This document shows positions 1 through 7,232 of a stretch of DNA of 64,000 nt, one piece after another. Location of the stretch: the NCBI RefSeq assembly GCF_041361345.1, contig NZ_JBGKAD010000001.1:1426001-1490000 (forward strand). Reading direction: 5' to 3'. The translations under genes and the position numbers were made by a program. The notes below the pieces were generated by a model, which saw only the letters and a list, made by a program, of their open reading frames with translations, had not been told where the DNA came from and made no database searches. The stretch's first letter is position 1; each line of letters opens with the position of its first letter. The stretch comes from Halobaculum sp. MBLA0147. GTDB taxonomy: Archaea > Halobacteriota > Halobacteria > Halobacteriales > Haloferacaceae.

Positions 1-623
1 CGCGGTTCGTCGAGATCGCCGAGAACGTCGCCGTCGGCGATCCCCTCGACGAGGACACGTTCATGGGGCCGCTGATCGAGGACGAGCACGTCGAGAAGGT
101 GAAGAAGTACAACCAGCTCGCCCGCGACGAGGACGTGACCGTCCTGGTCGACCGCGAGGAGTTGGCCGACGACGAGATCCCCGACGGCCACGAGGAGGGG
201 TCGTGGGTCGGCCCGTTCGTCTACGAGGCGGACGCCCACGCCGACCTCCGGTGTACCCACGAGGAGGTGTTCGGTCCGCACGTGGCGCTGTTGGAGTACT
301 CCGGCGACATCGAGGAGGCCGTCGCGATCCACAACGACGTGGACTACGGGCTCGCAGGTGCCATCATCTCCGAGGACTACCGGCAGATCAACTACTACCG
401 CGACAACGCCGAGGTCGGGCTCGCCTACGGGAACCTCCCGTGTATCGGCGCGGAGGTCCAGCTCCCGTTCGGCGGCGTGAAACGCTCCGGGAAGGGTGCC
501 CCGAGCGCCCGCGAGGCGATCGAGGCCGTCACCGACCGCACCGCCTGGACGCTCAACAACGGCGACGACATCGAGATGGCACAGGGCCTCTCCGCCGAGA
601 TCGTCACCGAAGACGACGACTGA
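1..623 (+). CDS. Aldehyde dehydrogenase family protein, C-terminal part (5' end outside window)
   Basis: This is the C-terminal ~207 residues of an NAD(P)-dependent aldehyde dehydrogenase (ALDH superfamily), a cytoplasmic enzyme that oxidises an aldehyde to an acid. The frame is open from the first bases and ends at TGA 621-623, so the start and the catalytic Cys lie upstream of the window. Two family motifs are visible: the E-E-V-F-G-P block (residues ~80 of the fragment) and the late P-F-G-G-V-K-R-S-G-K-G block. The acidic tail (TEDDD) is typical of haloarchaea. Substrate cannot be told from this part: semialdehyde, glyceraldehyde-3-phosphate or pyrroline-5-carboxylate type enzymes are all possible. 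Followed by ~220 bp without a gene. Confidence 0.9.
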   Translation, partial: RFVEIAENVAVGDPLDEDTFMGPLIEDEHVEKVKKYNQLARDEDVTVLVDREELADDEIPDGHEEGSWVGPFVYEADAHADLRCTHEEVFGPHVALLEYSGDIEEAVAIHNDVDYGLAGAIISEDYRQINYYRDNAEVGLAYGNLPCIGAEVQLPFGGVKRSGKGAPSAREAIEAVTDRTAWTLNNGDDIEMAQGLSAEIVTEDDD

Positions 624-842
624 GAACGTCGTCTCACCACCCGTCTCTGAAGCGTCGTGTGCCCACCGGTCGAGACTCCAGCGGGTGAGCGTCGACCGGC
701 CGACGCGGAAGCGGTTCCGTCGGCGCCGTTCTCACCGATCTGTGTGACTCGTCGGTCACGACGACGGGTCCGAGGCCGTACCGAGACGGGCAGAGACGAG
801 TGCGGAGGAAGCGAGACAGAGAGCCGGGTATCGTCGAGCGCG

Positions 843-1601
843 TCACCGCACCAGCGCGGCGCGGATGGGCTCCGGGAGCGAGCCGTCGGTGTCGAAGTCG
901 ACCGCGACGCGCAGCCGCCGCTCCGGGCGGCCGAGGCCGCCGTCGTTCACGGGCACGGCGGTGATCAACCCCTCGTCGGCCAGCGAGTCGATCCGGCGTT
1001 GGACCGTCCGCGGGGCGGCCACGTCGAGGTCGCGGACGGTGTCGATCACCTCACCGACGCGGGCTTCCCCCTCGGCGCCGGCCCACACCAACAGCGAGAC
1101 GGGGTCGAGCGAGCCGAGCGACTCGCGGGTGGTCTCGACGGCGACCGTCTCGGCGGCGGACGCGCCCAGCGTCTCGCGGGTCCGCGCGAGCACGGTGTCG
1201 CGCCCCGGCGTCTCCAGGTCCACGGGCTCGCTGCGGTCGAACCGCTCGCGGTAGCGGTCGTACACGTCCGCCGCGCCGACGAGTCCCACCGGCGGTTCGA
1301 CGGAGGGGTCGAACGTCCCGACGGTCTCCGGGTCGACGACGACCACGTCGGCGGCGGGCCCCACACGCACGGACAGTCGCCCCTGCTCGACCAACGCCGC
1401 GGCGCGGATCCGCGTCGTCCACCGCAGGCGGTCGGGCACGCCCTCCGCCAACACCAGGTCCACACGACTCCCCTCGCGGTCCGCCAGCGCGGCCAGGAAC
1501 GCCCGCGTCTCGTCGCGCGCAGGCAGTGTCACCACCGGTTCGGACACGCGGTCGAGGAGAGCCGCGAAGACTTTGTTAGCTTGCCCCTCGATGGAATCCA
1601 T
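843..1601 (-). CDS. Winged-helix transcriptional regulator, haloarchaeal
   Basis: 252-residue acidic protein. The C-terminal ~75 residues look like a winged helix-turn-helix: a helix, A-P-R-T-V-Q-R-R-I-D-S-L as the likely recognition helix, then L-I-T-A-V and a basic wing G-R-P-E-R-R-L. The N-terminal ~170 residues form an alpha/beta domain that could sense a ligand. The order (sensor domain, then C-terminal wHTH) matches the TbsP-like gene at 4240-5172, so the two may be distant relatives, although identity is low. The start at ATG 1601 was chosen over an upstream in-frame ATG because a TATA-like box (about 1628-1640, read on this strand) lies ~30 nt before it, as in leaderless haloarchaeal genes. 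Target genes unknown. Confidence 0.65.
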   Translation of the reverse strand: MDSIEGQANKVFAALLDRVSEPVVTLPARDETRAFLAALADREGSRVDLVLAEGVPDRLRWTTRIRAAALVEQGRLSVRVGPAADVVVVDPETVGTFDPSVEPPVGLVGAADVYDRYRERFDRSEPVDLETPGRDTVLARTRETLGASAAETVAVETTRESLGSLDPVSLLVWAGAEGEARVGEVIDTVRDLDVAAPRTVQRRIDSLADEGLITAVPVNDGGLGRPERRLRVAVDFDTDGSLPEPIRAALVR

Positions 1602-1627
1602 ATCGGGTGTACCCAATATTCGAGAAG

Positions 1628-1640
1628 GGTTATAATTTTC
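1628..1640 (-). promoter_or_regulatory. TATA-like promoter of the wHTH regulator
   Basis: Read on the minus strand this is AAATTATAACC in otherwise GC-rich DNA, centred about 33 nt before the ATG at 1601. That fits a haloarchaeal TATA box driving a leaderless or nearly leaderless transcript. Confidence 0.5.
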
Positions 1641-1889
1641 TAATCTGGGTGGTCTCGGGTTCCTCGCCCGCAACCACAGGTTCCGCGGCTCGTGAACGTT
1701 TCTTCACACGACGTGGCAGTATCTACACACGAGTCTGTGGCGGCGGCGGAGCAGATTCCGTCGTCGTGATCGTCTATTCCGTCGTCGAGCGTCGGATTCG
1801 TTCGCCTCCGACGCCGAAACCGGATGACGACACAAAAAATTAGGTTGTCTCTTACTATCTAGCCCGTTAAAATCAAGTTGTCAGAGGCA

Positions 1890-2117
1890 ATGTATCGGAG
1901 TATGCGCTCACTGTTGACGCGCGTTCGGTGTGCCGCCGCGGCGCACCCGCGCCTCGTCGTGTCGTTGCTCGTCGTGACCACGTTCCTGCTCGCGAGCGGG
2001 ACCGCCGCTGCGGTGGAGAGTGAGTCAGTAGTAAGGTCAGTAGAATCCGCAATAGAGTTCACAACAGAGGAATCTGGGAACTCCTACGACGGACCAACCG
2101 ATCCGTCGTCTGAGTAA
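1890..2117 (+). CDS. Small predicted exported or membrane protein
   Basis: 75-residue reading frame starting at ATG 1890 (a second ATG lies at 1902). It has a basic N-terminus (RSLLTRVRC), a hydrophobic stretch (LVVSLLVVTTFLLASGTAAAV) that looks like a signal peptide or single membrane anchor ending in an A-x-A cleavage-like motif, and a short acidic tail. AT-rich sequence precedes it (1837-1880), which could hold a promoter. Its last 34 bp overlap the end of the convergent CHAT-protein gene. No family recognised. It may be a real small surface protein or a decayed remnant of a larger one. Confidence 0.4.
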   Translation: MYRSMRSLLTRVRCAAAAHPRLVVSLLVVTTFLLASGTAAAVESESVVRSVESAIEFTTEESGNSYDGPTDPSSE

Positions 2118-4177
2118 AGTCGATCGTAGGCATCCCACAAAAACTCCCCTTTATACATAACTGGACTCTGGTGGATTCTTAGCTCTCTTCTAGCTTTGCT
2201 ATTGTCAATATTTTTCTTTATTGGATTCTGCCTCATTTGACGCTTCGATGCAACATGGTCCTCAACTACCCCTCCAATGTCATTCAGCCCTGTATAATTT
2301 GTTATCAGATACTCTTCTTCCACTATCTTATACATTGGAGGTATATTTGCATTTGACTGTGCGACAGCGTGCGTCCCGTCTCCCACAGCCACGTACCCAC
2401 TCGGATCATCGATCTGCCGCGCGAACGACAGCGCCCGTTCGACACTCCACCCCAGCGAGATCAGCCGCGCCCAGTTCTGGCCGACGGAGGCGGCCTTCTC
2501 GTCGCTGACGGCGCGGGTCGTCACCGCGCCGGCGACCGCACCGCGGCGCACCAGCCGCTCGCCGAACTCGAAGGAGCCGCAGGCGTTCAGGAAGAACGTC
2601 TCCGCACCGCACGCGTCGACCGACCCGTGCGAGAGGAACCCGTCGCGACACTCGATCCCCCGGCCCTGCTCGTGGTGGCCGACGACGTGGACCAGGTCGT
2701 GGTCCGCCTCGAACAGTCGCGCGAGATCCGCCGTCGTCGGCCGCGCCAACAGCTCCACCGACAGCGGGAGGTCCCGCTCGCCGTACTGCTCGACCACCTC
2801 GCGACCGGGCATGTCCCGCGCCGTCAACGCCACGCGGATCGACAACTCGTCCTCCTCGCGCGGCCGGGGCCGTGGCGCGTCCACGAGGTTGAACGCCCCG
2901 AGCGCACGGCGCGGGGCCTGCCAGCCGACGGTGGCGGCGCGTTCCGCCGGCGAGACCCACACCTCGTCGTCCGTCGCTCGCGGCGCGGAACTGCGGAGCT
3001 TCCGCTCCTCGGCCCACTCGAACTGCTCGCTCACCGTCTCCAGCGTCGCCGCCTCCGGGGAGTACACGTCGCTCAACCCCGCGAGGTGGTGCGACAGCGC
3101 CGGCACGTTCTCCATCGACGGCTGGACGTGGACGCCGAGGTGCCACGTCGGCAGTTCCGCGTCGAGTCGCTCCGTGTCCGCCGCCGAGAGCGCGAGGTAC
3201 CGGCGGACGCGCTCCGCGATGGGCGCCTCGTACAGCGACGCCGCGTCCAACCCCGCCTCGACCAACAGGTGGTGTTCCGCCAACTGCTCGCCGTGCGGCC
3301 CCGCACTCCGCGCGAGACAGTCGAGGTAGAAGAGTCGTCGCAGGAGCCGCGACGCCTCGTGGTCCGCCGTCTCGGGATTGCCTCCCAACGACACCCGTCG
3401 GTCGCCGGCCCGGAGGTGCGCCGTGGCGTCGGGGGCGACGCGGACCGACGCGCCGAGGTAGTACGCCAGCGGCGCGGTCGGCAACAGGTACGCCAGCGCG
3501 TCCCGTTCGGGGACGACCAGCGACACGTCCGTCTCCGGCGGGTCGAACTCGTTGGTCGTGTCCGCGGCCGGGTCGTCACACAACTCGATGGCCGGCGGGT
3601 AGTTGCGGACGTTCGGCCAGGTGCGGTCCGGCGACGTGACCGGGATCGCACACCCCGCGGCGGTGATCGCGTTCGCGACACCCGCCGGCGAGCGGTGGAC
3701 CGACATCTCCCCCTCCGGGAAGTCCGCCTTCGTCCGGAACCCCAGCGTCACCGTCGCCGTCTCCGAGAGGTCGAGTACTGTCTCCGCGTCGCGACGGACC
3801 GTCCCCGAGGCGCCCGGCCGGACGAGCACCAACACCGGCGTGCGGACGACCACCAGCGTGTCCGGCCCGACGGCCATCGGCTCGTCGTCGGTCAGGCGAC
3901 TGTGCTCGCCGCTGTCCGGGTCGATCACCGTGACGCCCACCGGCGACGTGCGGAGCCCGTCCGTCTCGACGCGCACGGTCTCGTCGGCCTCGTAGGCCAC
4001 GGTCTCCCTGTCCGCGAACAGGTAGCCGCCACGCTCCAGCGTCGGCTCGTGACCCGTCTCCACACAGACGGACCGCCGCGCGCGATCGATCGCCGTCACG
4101 CCGTCCTCGTCGGGTGTCACCTTCACGGTCGTCGCTCCGTTCGACACCACCGAGGGCCGCACGTGATTTAACGACAC
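2084..4177 (-). CDS. CHAT/caspase-like domain protein
   Basis: Predicted 697-residue cytoplasmic protein with a C-terminal CHAT (caspase HetF associated with TPRs) cysteine-protease-like domain. The proposed catalytic dyad is visible: His in V-V-G-H-H-E-Q-G (residues ~501-502) and Cys in F-F-L-N-A-C-G-S (residue ~533). The N-terminal ~450 residues are a long haloarchaeal-type region without a recognised domain. The GTG start at 4177 is preceded at ~30 nt by an AT-rich element shared with the divergent tbsP-like gene. Upstream in-frame codons inside that neighbour read as low-complexity shadow sequence, so they were not used. The last ~90 codons (2084-2360) are much AT-richer and lysine/asparagine-rich (e.g. 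QNPIKKNIDNSKARR) than the rest, suggesting a recombined 3' end. CHAT proteases elsewhere act in programmed cell death or defence; substrate here unknown. Confidence 0.72.
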   Translation of the reverse strand: MSLNHVRPSVVSNGATTVKVTPDEDGVTAIDRARRSVCVETGHEPTLERGGYLFADRETVAYEADETVRVETDGLRTSPVGVTVIDPDSGEHSRLTDDEPMAVGPDTLVVVRTPVLVLVRPGASGTVRRDAETVLDLSETATVTLGFRTKADFPEGEMSVHRSPAGVANAITAAGCAIPVTSPDRTWPNVRNYPPAIELCDDPAADTTNEFDPPETDVSLVVPERDALAYLLPTAPLAYYLGASVRVAPDATAHLRAGDRRVSLGGNPETADHEASRLLRRLFYLDCLARSAGPHGEQLAEHHLLVEAGLDAASLYEAPIAERVRRYLALSAADTERLDAELPTWHLGVHVQPSMENVPALSHHLAGLSDVYSPEAATLETVSEQFEWAEERKLRSSAPRATDDEVWVSPAERAATVGWQAPRRALGAFNLVDAPRPRPREEDELSIRVALTARDMPGREVVEQYGERDLPLSVELLARPTTADLARLFEADHDLVHVVGHHEQGRGIECRDGFLSHGSVDACGAETFFLNACGSFEFGERLVRRGAVAGAVTTRAVSDEKAASVGQNWARLISLGWSVERALSFARQIDDPSGYVAVGDGTHAVAQSNANIPPMYKIVEEEYLITNYTGLNDIGGVVEDHVASKRQMRQNPIKKNIDNSKARRELRIHQSPVMYKGEFLWDAYDRLYSDDGSVGPS

Positions 4178-4202
4178 CGGTATCGGAACTGTCTCTTTCT
4201 GG

Positions 4203-4213
4203 CGTAATTTTGA
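4203..4213. promoter_or_regulatory. Shared TATA-like element between divergent CHAT and tbsP-like genes
   Basis: The sequence CGTAATTTTGA sits ~30 nt from the GTG of the CHAT gene on one side and ~30 nt from the ATG at 4240 on the other. It is the only AT-rich element in the 62 bp between the two starts, so both promoters probably overlap here. Positioned this way, an autoregulator bound at the site could control both genes. Confidence 0.45.
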
Positions 4214-4239
4214 TCGGGTGACCGCTAGTGGGTGTCGAG

Positions 4240-5172
4240 ATGACAGAGACGACGACGAGCGGCGGTGCGGACGGACACGAGGAGACACCGGAACGACCGA
4301 GTCGGACGGGGAGCGAGAGCCGTCGTGCGGACGGAGGCGAGGGTCACCACGCCGCGACGGCGACGACGACGGCGTCGGTCGTGGAGACGCTCCGTGAGCT
4401 GTTGGCGTCGGCCGAGGGCGGTCGTCAGTACCTGCTGGACCCGCCGCCGGCGTTCCTCGAGGCGCTGGAGGCGGCCGTCGACCAGGTCGAGAACCCACCC
4501 ACACTGCGGCTCCTCGCACCCCACGACACGCTGGTGTGGCTCCGGACGCGTCACCACGTCGCCACCCGCGTGGCGGATCTGATCGCAGACGACGTGGTGC
4601 GGCTCCGCGAGACGCCGTTGGCCGACGAGACGCCGGCGCTGGTCGGGCCGAATCGGCTCTCGGCGCTGGTGCTCGTCGGAGACGCGGCGGCGACCCTGCG
4701 CACGACGGAGACGGACGTGCCGGGCGAGGTGTACGAGCGCGCCGAGCAGTTGTGGGCCGACGCGGAGTCGTTCTCCCTGCGGACCCCGCCGTTGAGCGAG
4801 ACGCTGGCGACTGGCGAGCGCACCTTGGGCGAGGCGTTCCGTGCGGACTTCGCGGAGAGTCTCACCGTCGCCGCGGCGTTGGACGACGCCTCCACGTACC
4901 ACCCGGTACGGGCCGGGTTGGCGATCGCGGCGCGGCACGAACTGCTCCACTACGACGTGAGTCGGTGGGGAGATCGGACCGGGGTCGCGTCGACGGCCTC
5001 GTTCTCGCGACACAAGTCGACGCTGGAGGAACGCGGCGTGATCGAGACGGAGAAGGTGCCCGTCGAGACGGGGCGACCGCGCCAGCGGCTCCTGCTCACC
5101 GACGAGTACCGCCGACTCGCCGACGAGGAGGGGCTCGCGGCGCTGATCCGTGCGGCGGCCGTCGACGACTGA
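4240..5172 (+). CDS. tbsP: TbsP/DUF5821-like transcriptional regulator
   Basis: 310-residue regulator, ~50 residues longer than the usual family size because of a low-complexity N-terminal tail rich in Thr, Glu, Gly and Arg. Family hallmarks recalled from the haloarchaeal DUF5821/TbsP family are present: the F-S-L-R-T-P-P-L-S block in the middle, and a C-terminal wHTH reading Y-D-V-S-R-W-G-D-R-T-G-V-A-S-T-A-S-F-S-R-H-K followed by V-I-E-T-E-K-V-P-V-E-T-G-R-P-R. In Haloferax volcanii TbsP acts with TrmB on gluconeogenic gapII; whether the target is the same here is inference. ATG 4240 is preferred to GTG 4228 because of TATA spacing. Divergent from the CHAT gene with a shared promoter region. 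Confidence 0.68.
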   Translation: MTETTTSGGADGHEETPERPSRTGSESRRADGGEGHHAATATTTASVVETLRELLASAEGGRQYLLDPPPAFLEALEAAVDQVENPPTLRLLAPHDTLVWLRTRHHVATRVADLIADDVVRLRETPLADETPALVGPNRLSALVLVGDAAATLRTTETDVPGEVYERAEQLWADAESFSLRTPPLSETLATGERTLGEAFRADFAESLTVAAALDDASTYHPVRAGLAIAARHELLHYDVSRWGDRTGVASTASFSRHKSTLEERGVIETEKVPVETGRPRQRLLLTDEYRRLADEEGLAALIRAAAVDD

Positions 5173-5287
5173 CTCCTCGCGCGGCGCGGCCGACCGGTCC
5201 GGTGCGACGAGGTGACGGCGACGTGGGGAGATCGCGAGAATCGCGCCCCCCGCCGAGTTTATCTCTCCGCCGCGCGTGACCGGTGAC

Positions 5288-6478
5288 GTGACCGACGACG
5301 ACTTCCTCCTGTTGAACCCCGGTCCGGTGCCGGTGCGCCAGTCGGTGCTCGACGCGATGAACGAGCCGATGGTGTCCCACCGGTCTGCGGACTTCGAGGC
5401 CGTCTACGAGCGCGCACAGGCCGGCGTCGAGTACGTGTTCGAGCGGTCGACACCCGCCGGCGCGGCCACGAGCGACGGCGGGACGGCACTCCTGCTCAAC
5501 GGGACGGCGACGATGGGGATGGAGGCGGCCGTCGCCAACCTCGTCGGTCCAGAGGACCACGTCGTCGCACTCGTCAACGGGAAGTTCGGCCGGCGGTTCG
5601 CTCGGATCGCGGAACGCCACTCCGAGGACGTGACTCGCGTCGACGTGCCGTGGGGAGAGTCGATCCCGCTGTCGGCCGTCGAGGCGGCGATCGAACCCGA
5701 CACCGCACTGGTGACGATGGTCCACAACGAGACCTCGACCGGGCTCCAGAACCCCGTCTGGGGTGTCGGGGACCTGCTGGCGGACCACGACGCGCGGTTC
5801 GTCGTCGACGGCGTCACCAGTGTCGGCGGCGACGTGTTCTGTGTCGACGACTGGCACGTCGACGTGGCGATCACGGACGCCCAGAAGGCGCTGGAGACAC
5901 CGCCGGGGATCTCGGCGGTGTACGTGACCGACGACGTTCGCGACGCCTTCGACGGGGAGTCGGCGCCGTTCTACGAGGACCTCGACTGGCACCTCCGGAA
6001 GGCCGAGAGCCACCAGACGCCGTTCACCTCCGCGGTACCGCTGTTCCGGGCGATGGCCGAGGCGGTCGCGGCGATCGAGGCGGAGGGGATGCCCGCCCGG
6101 ATCGCGCGCCACTACCGCCAGGCGCGGGCGTTCCGCGCCGGCTTCGACGCGCTGGGACTGGAGCCGTTCCCGGACGCGACGGACCACACGGTCCGCTCGA
6201 ACACCGTCACGGCGATCCAGTTGCCGGACCCGATCTACGAGGACGCCGCCGACTTCTTCGCCGCCGTCGAGGAACGGAACGTCTCCATCTCCGGCGGACA
6301 GGCGCACCTCGGCGGCCAGATCTTCCGCGTCTCCAACATGGGGTCGCTCGCGGGCGAGGCCGTGGTGCGCGGGGTGCGTGCCGTCGGCGAGGCGCTCGAT
6401 CAGGTGGGCGTCGAGACGGACGTGGACGCGGGCGTCGCGGCCGCACGCGAGTGGGTCGTGACTGGGGACGGGTCGTGA
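5288..6478 (+). CDS. Class V aminotransferase (serine/alanine-glyoxylate-type)
   Basis: ~396-residue PLP-dependent fold-type I aminotransferase of class V, close to the alanine-glyoxylate / serine-pyruvate group (N-terminal L-N-P-G-P-V-P-V is the usual opening of that group). The PLP lysine is in I-T-D-A-Q-K-A-L-E-T-P-P-G, preceded by the D-G-V-T-S-V-G-G Asp-containing cofactor loop. The protein is cytoplasmic and transfers an amino group from serine, alanine or aspartate to glyoxylate or pyruvate; the exact substrate is not readable. GTG 5288 fits a TATA-like TTTATC at ~5258-5264 at leaderless spacing; an in-frame GTG at 5276 is the alternative start. It stands alone, ~115 bp after the tbsP-like gene. 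Confidence 0.85.
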   Translation: MTDDDFLLLNPGPVPVRQSVLDAMNEPMVSHRSADFEAVYERAQAGVEYVFERSTPAGAATSDGGTALLLNGTATMGMEAAVANLVGPEDHVVALVNGKFGRRFARIAERHSEDVTRVDVPWGESIPLSAVEAAIEPDTALVTMVHNETSTGLQNPVWGVGDLLADHDARFVVDGVTSVGGDVFCVDDWHVDVAITDAQKALETPPGISAVYVTDDVRDAFDGESAPFYEDLDWHLRKAESHQTPFTSAVPLFRAMAEAVAAIEAEGMPARIARHYRQARAFRAGFDALGLEPFPDATDHTVRSNTVTAIQLPDPIYEDAADFFAAVEERNVSISGGQAHLGGQIFRVSNMGSLAGEAVVRGVRAVGEALDQVGVETDVDAGVAAAREWVVTGDGS

Positions 6479-6534
6479 CCCTCGTGAGTGGGGACGGGTC
6501 GTGATCCTCGTGGTGGGCGACGAGCCAGGCTGAT

Positions 6535-7056
6535 TCACCACTCCCGCCCAACGGCCGCCAGCGTCGCGTCCAACTCTTCGCTCGTCGCGTTGCCAGAGCG
6601 GACGGCGTCGGCCGGGTCGCGGCCGCGGTCAGAGACGGTCACCACGGCGTCGTCGACGGTGTAGTCACACTCGGCGACGAGGTACGCCGCCAGCGCGACG
6701 CCGGTGCGGCCGATCCCGGCGTGGCAGTGGACGACCGCCGGGCTGTCGGCACTCGCCTCTGCGAGGAACGGGAGCACCTCGTCGACGAGCGTGTCGACGG
6801 ACGGGAGTTCGTGGTCCGTCACCGGGGCGTGCCGGACCGCGTCGGCACCGAACCGCTCGCGGTACCGGTCGAGCAGTCCGTCGTAGGCGGCGACCTGGCG
6901 CTCGCTCAGGAGACAACACACTCGGTCGATCCCGTGGTCCGCGACGGCGTCACACCACCGGGCGACGGGGTCGGCCGCAGTGCGGAACACCCACTGTGGG
7001 GAGCCGACGCCATACACCGCCGGCGCGTCCGGGGCGGCAGACTGGAGTCCCTTCAC
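6535..7056 (-). CDS. Dual-specificity / tyrosine protein phosphatase
   Basis: 173-residue cytoplasmic phosphatase of the cysteine-based (DSP/PTP) superfamily. The P-loop signature V-H-C-H-A-G-I-G-R-T-G has the nucleophile Cys111 and the phosphate-binding Arg117. The Asp in H-A-P-V-T-D-H-E (residue ~81) is a candidate general acid, and C-terminal helices complete a minimal catalytic domain. The GTG start at 7056 follows the only good upstream context. No partner kinase is nearby; it is convergent with the aminotransferase and divergent from the molybdopterin enzyme. Confidence 0.85.
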   Translation of the reverse strand: MKGLQSAAPDAPAVYGVGSPQWVFRTAADPVARWCDAVADHGIDRVCCLLSERQVAAYDGLLDRYRERFGADAVRHAPVTDHELPSVDTLVDEVLPFLAEASADSPAVVHCHAGIGRTGVALAAYLVAECDYTVDDAVVTVSDRGRDPADAVRSGNATSEELDATLAAVGREW

Positions 7057-7232
7057 GTGTCGTTCGTAGGCGGCGTCTCACCTGTAGGCTGTGGTTCCGC
7101 GAGTCGGCCGTCGTCGCGGGGCGCCGAGCCACCCCAACACGGTGAGTGTCGACCGTATCGCCGAGACAGTTGGAACGAATTTGGGTGAGTCTCCGGCCAA
7201 CACTTAACGAGCACAGGTCCCTCCGTCGACGT

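Noticed and set aside
2369-4171. 600-codon frame antisense to the CHAT gene
   Set aside because: Almost pure Arg/Val/Gln/His/Gly low-complexity; the minus-strand reading has the catalytic motifs and normal codon use.
5096-6541. 481-codon frame antisense to the class V aminotransferase
   Set aside because: Arg/Val/Asp shadow with no recognisable fold; PLP motifs lie on the plus strand.
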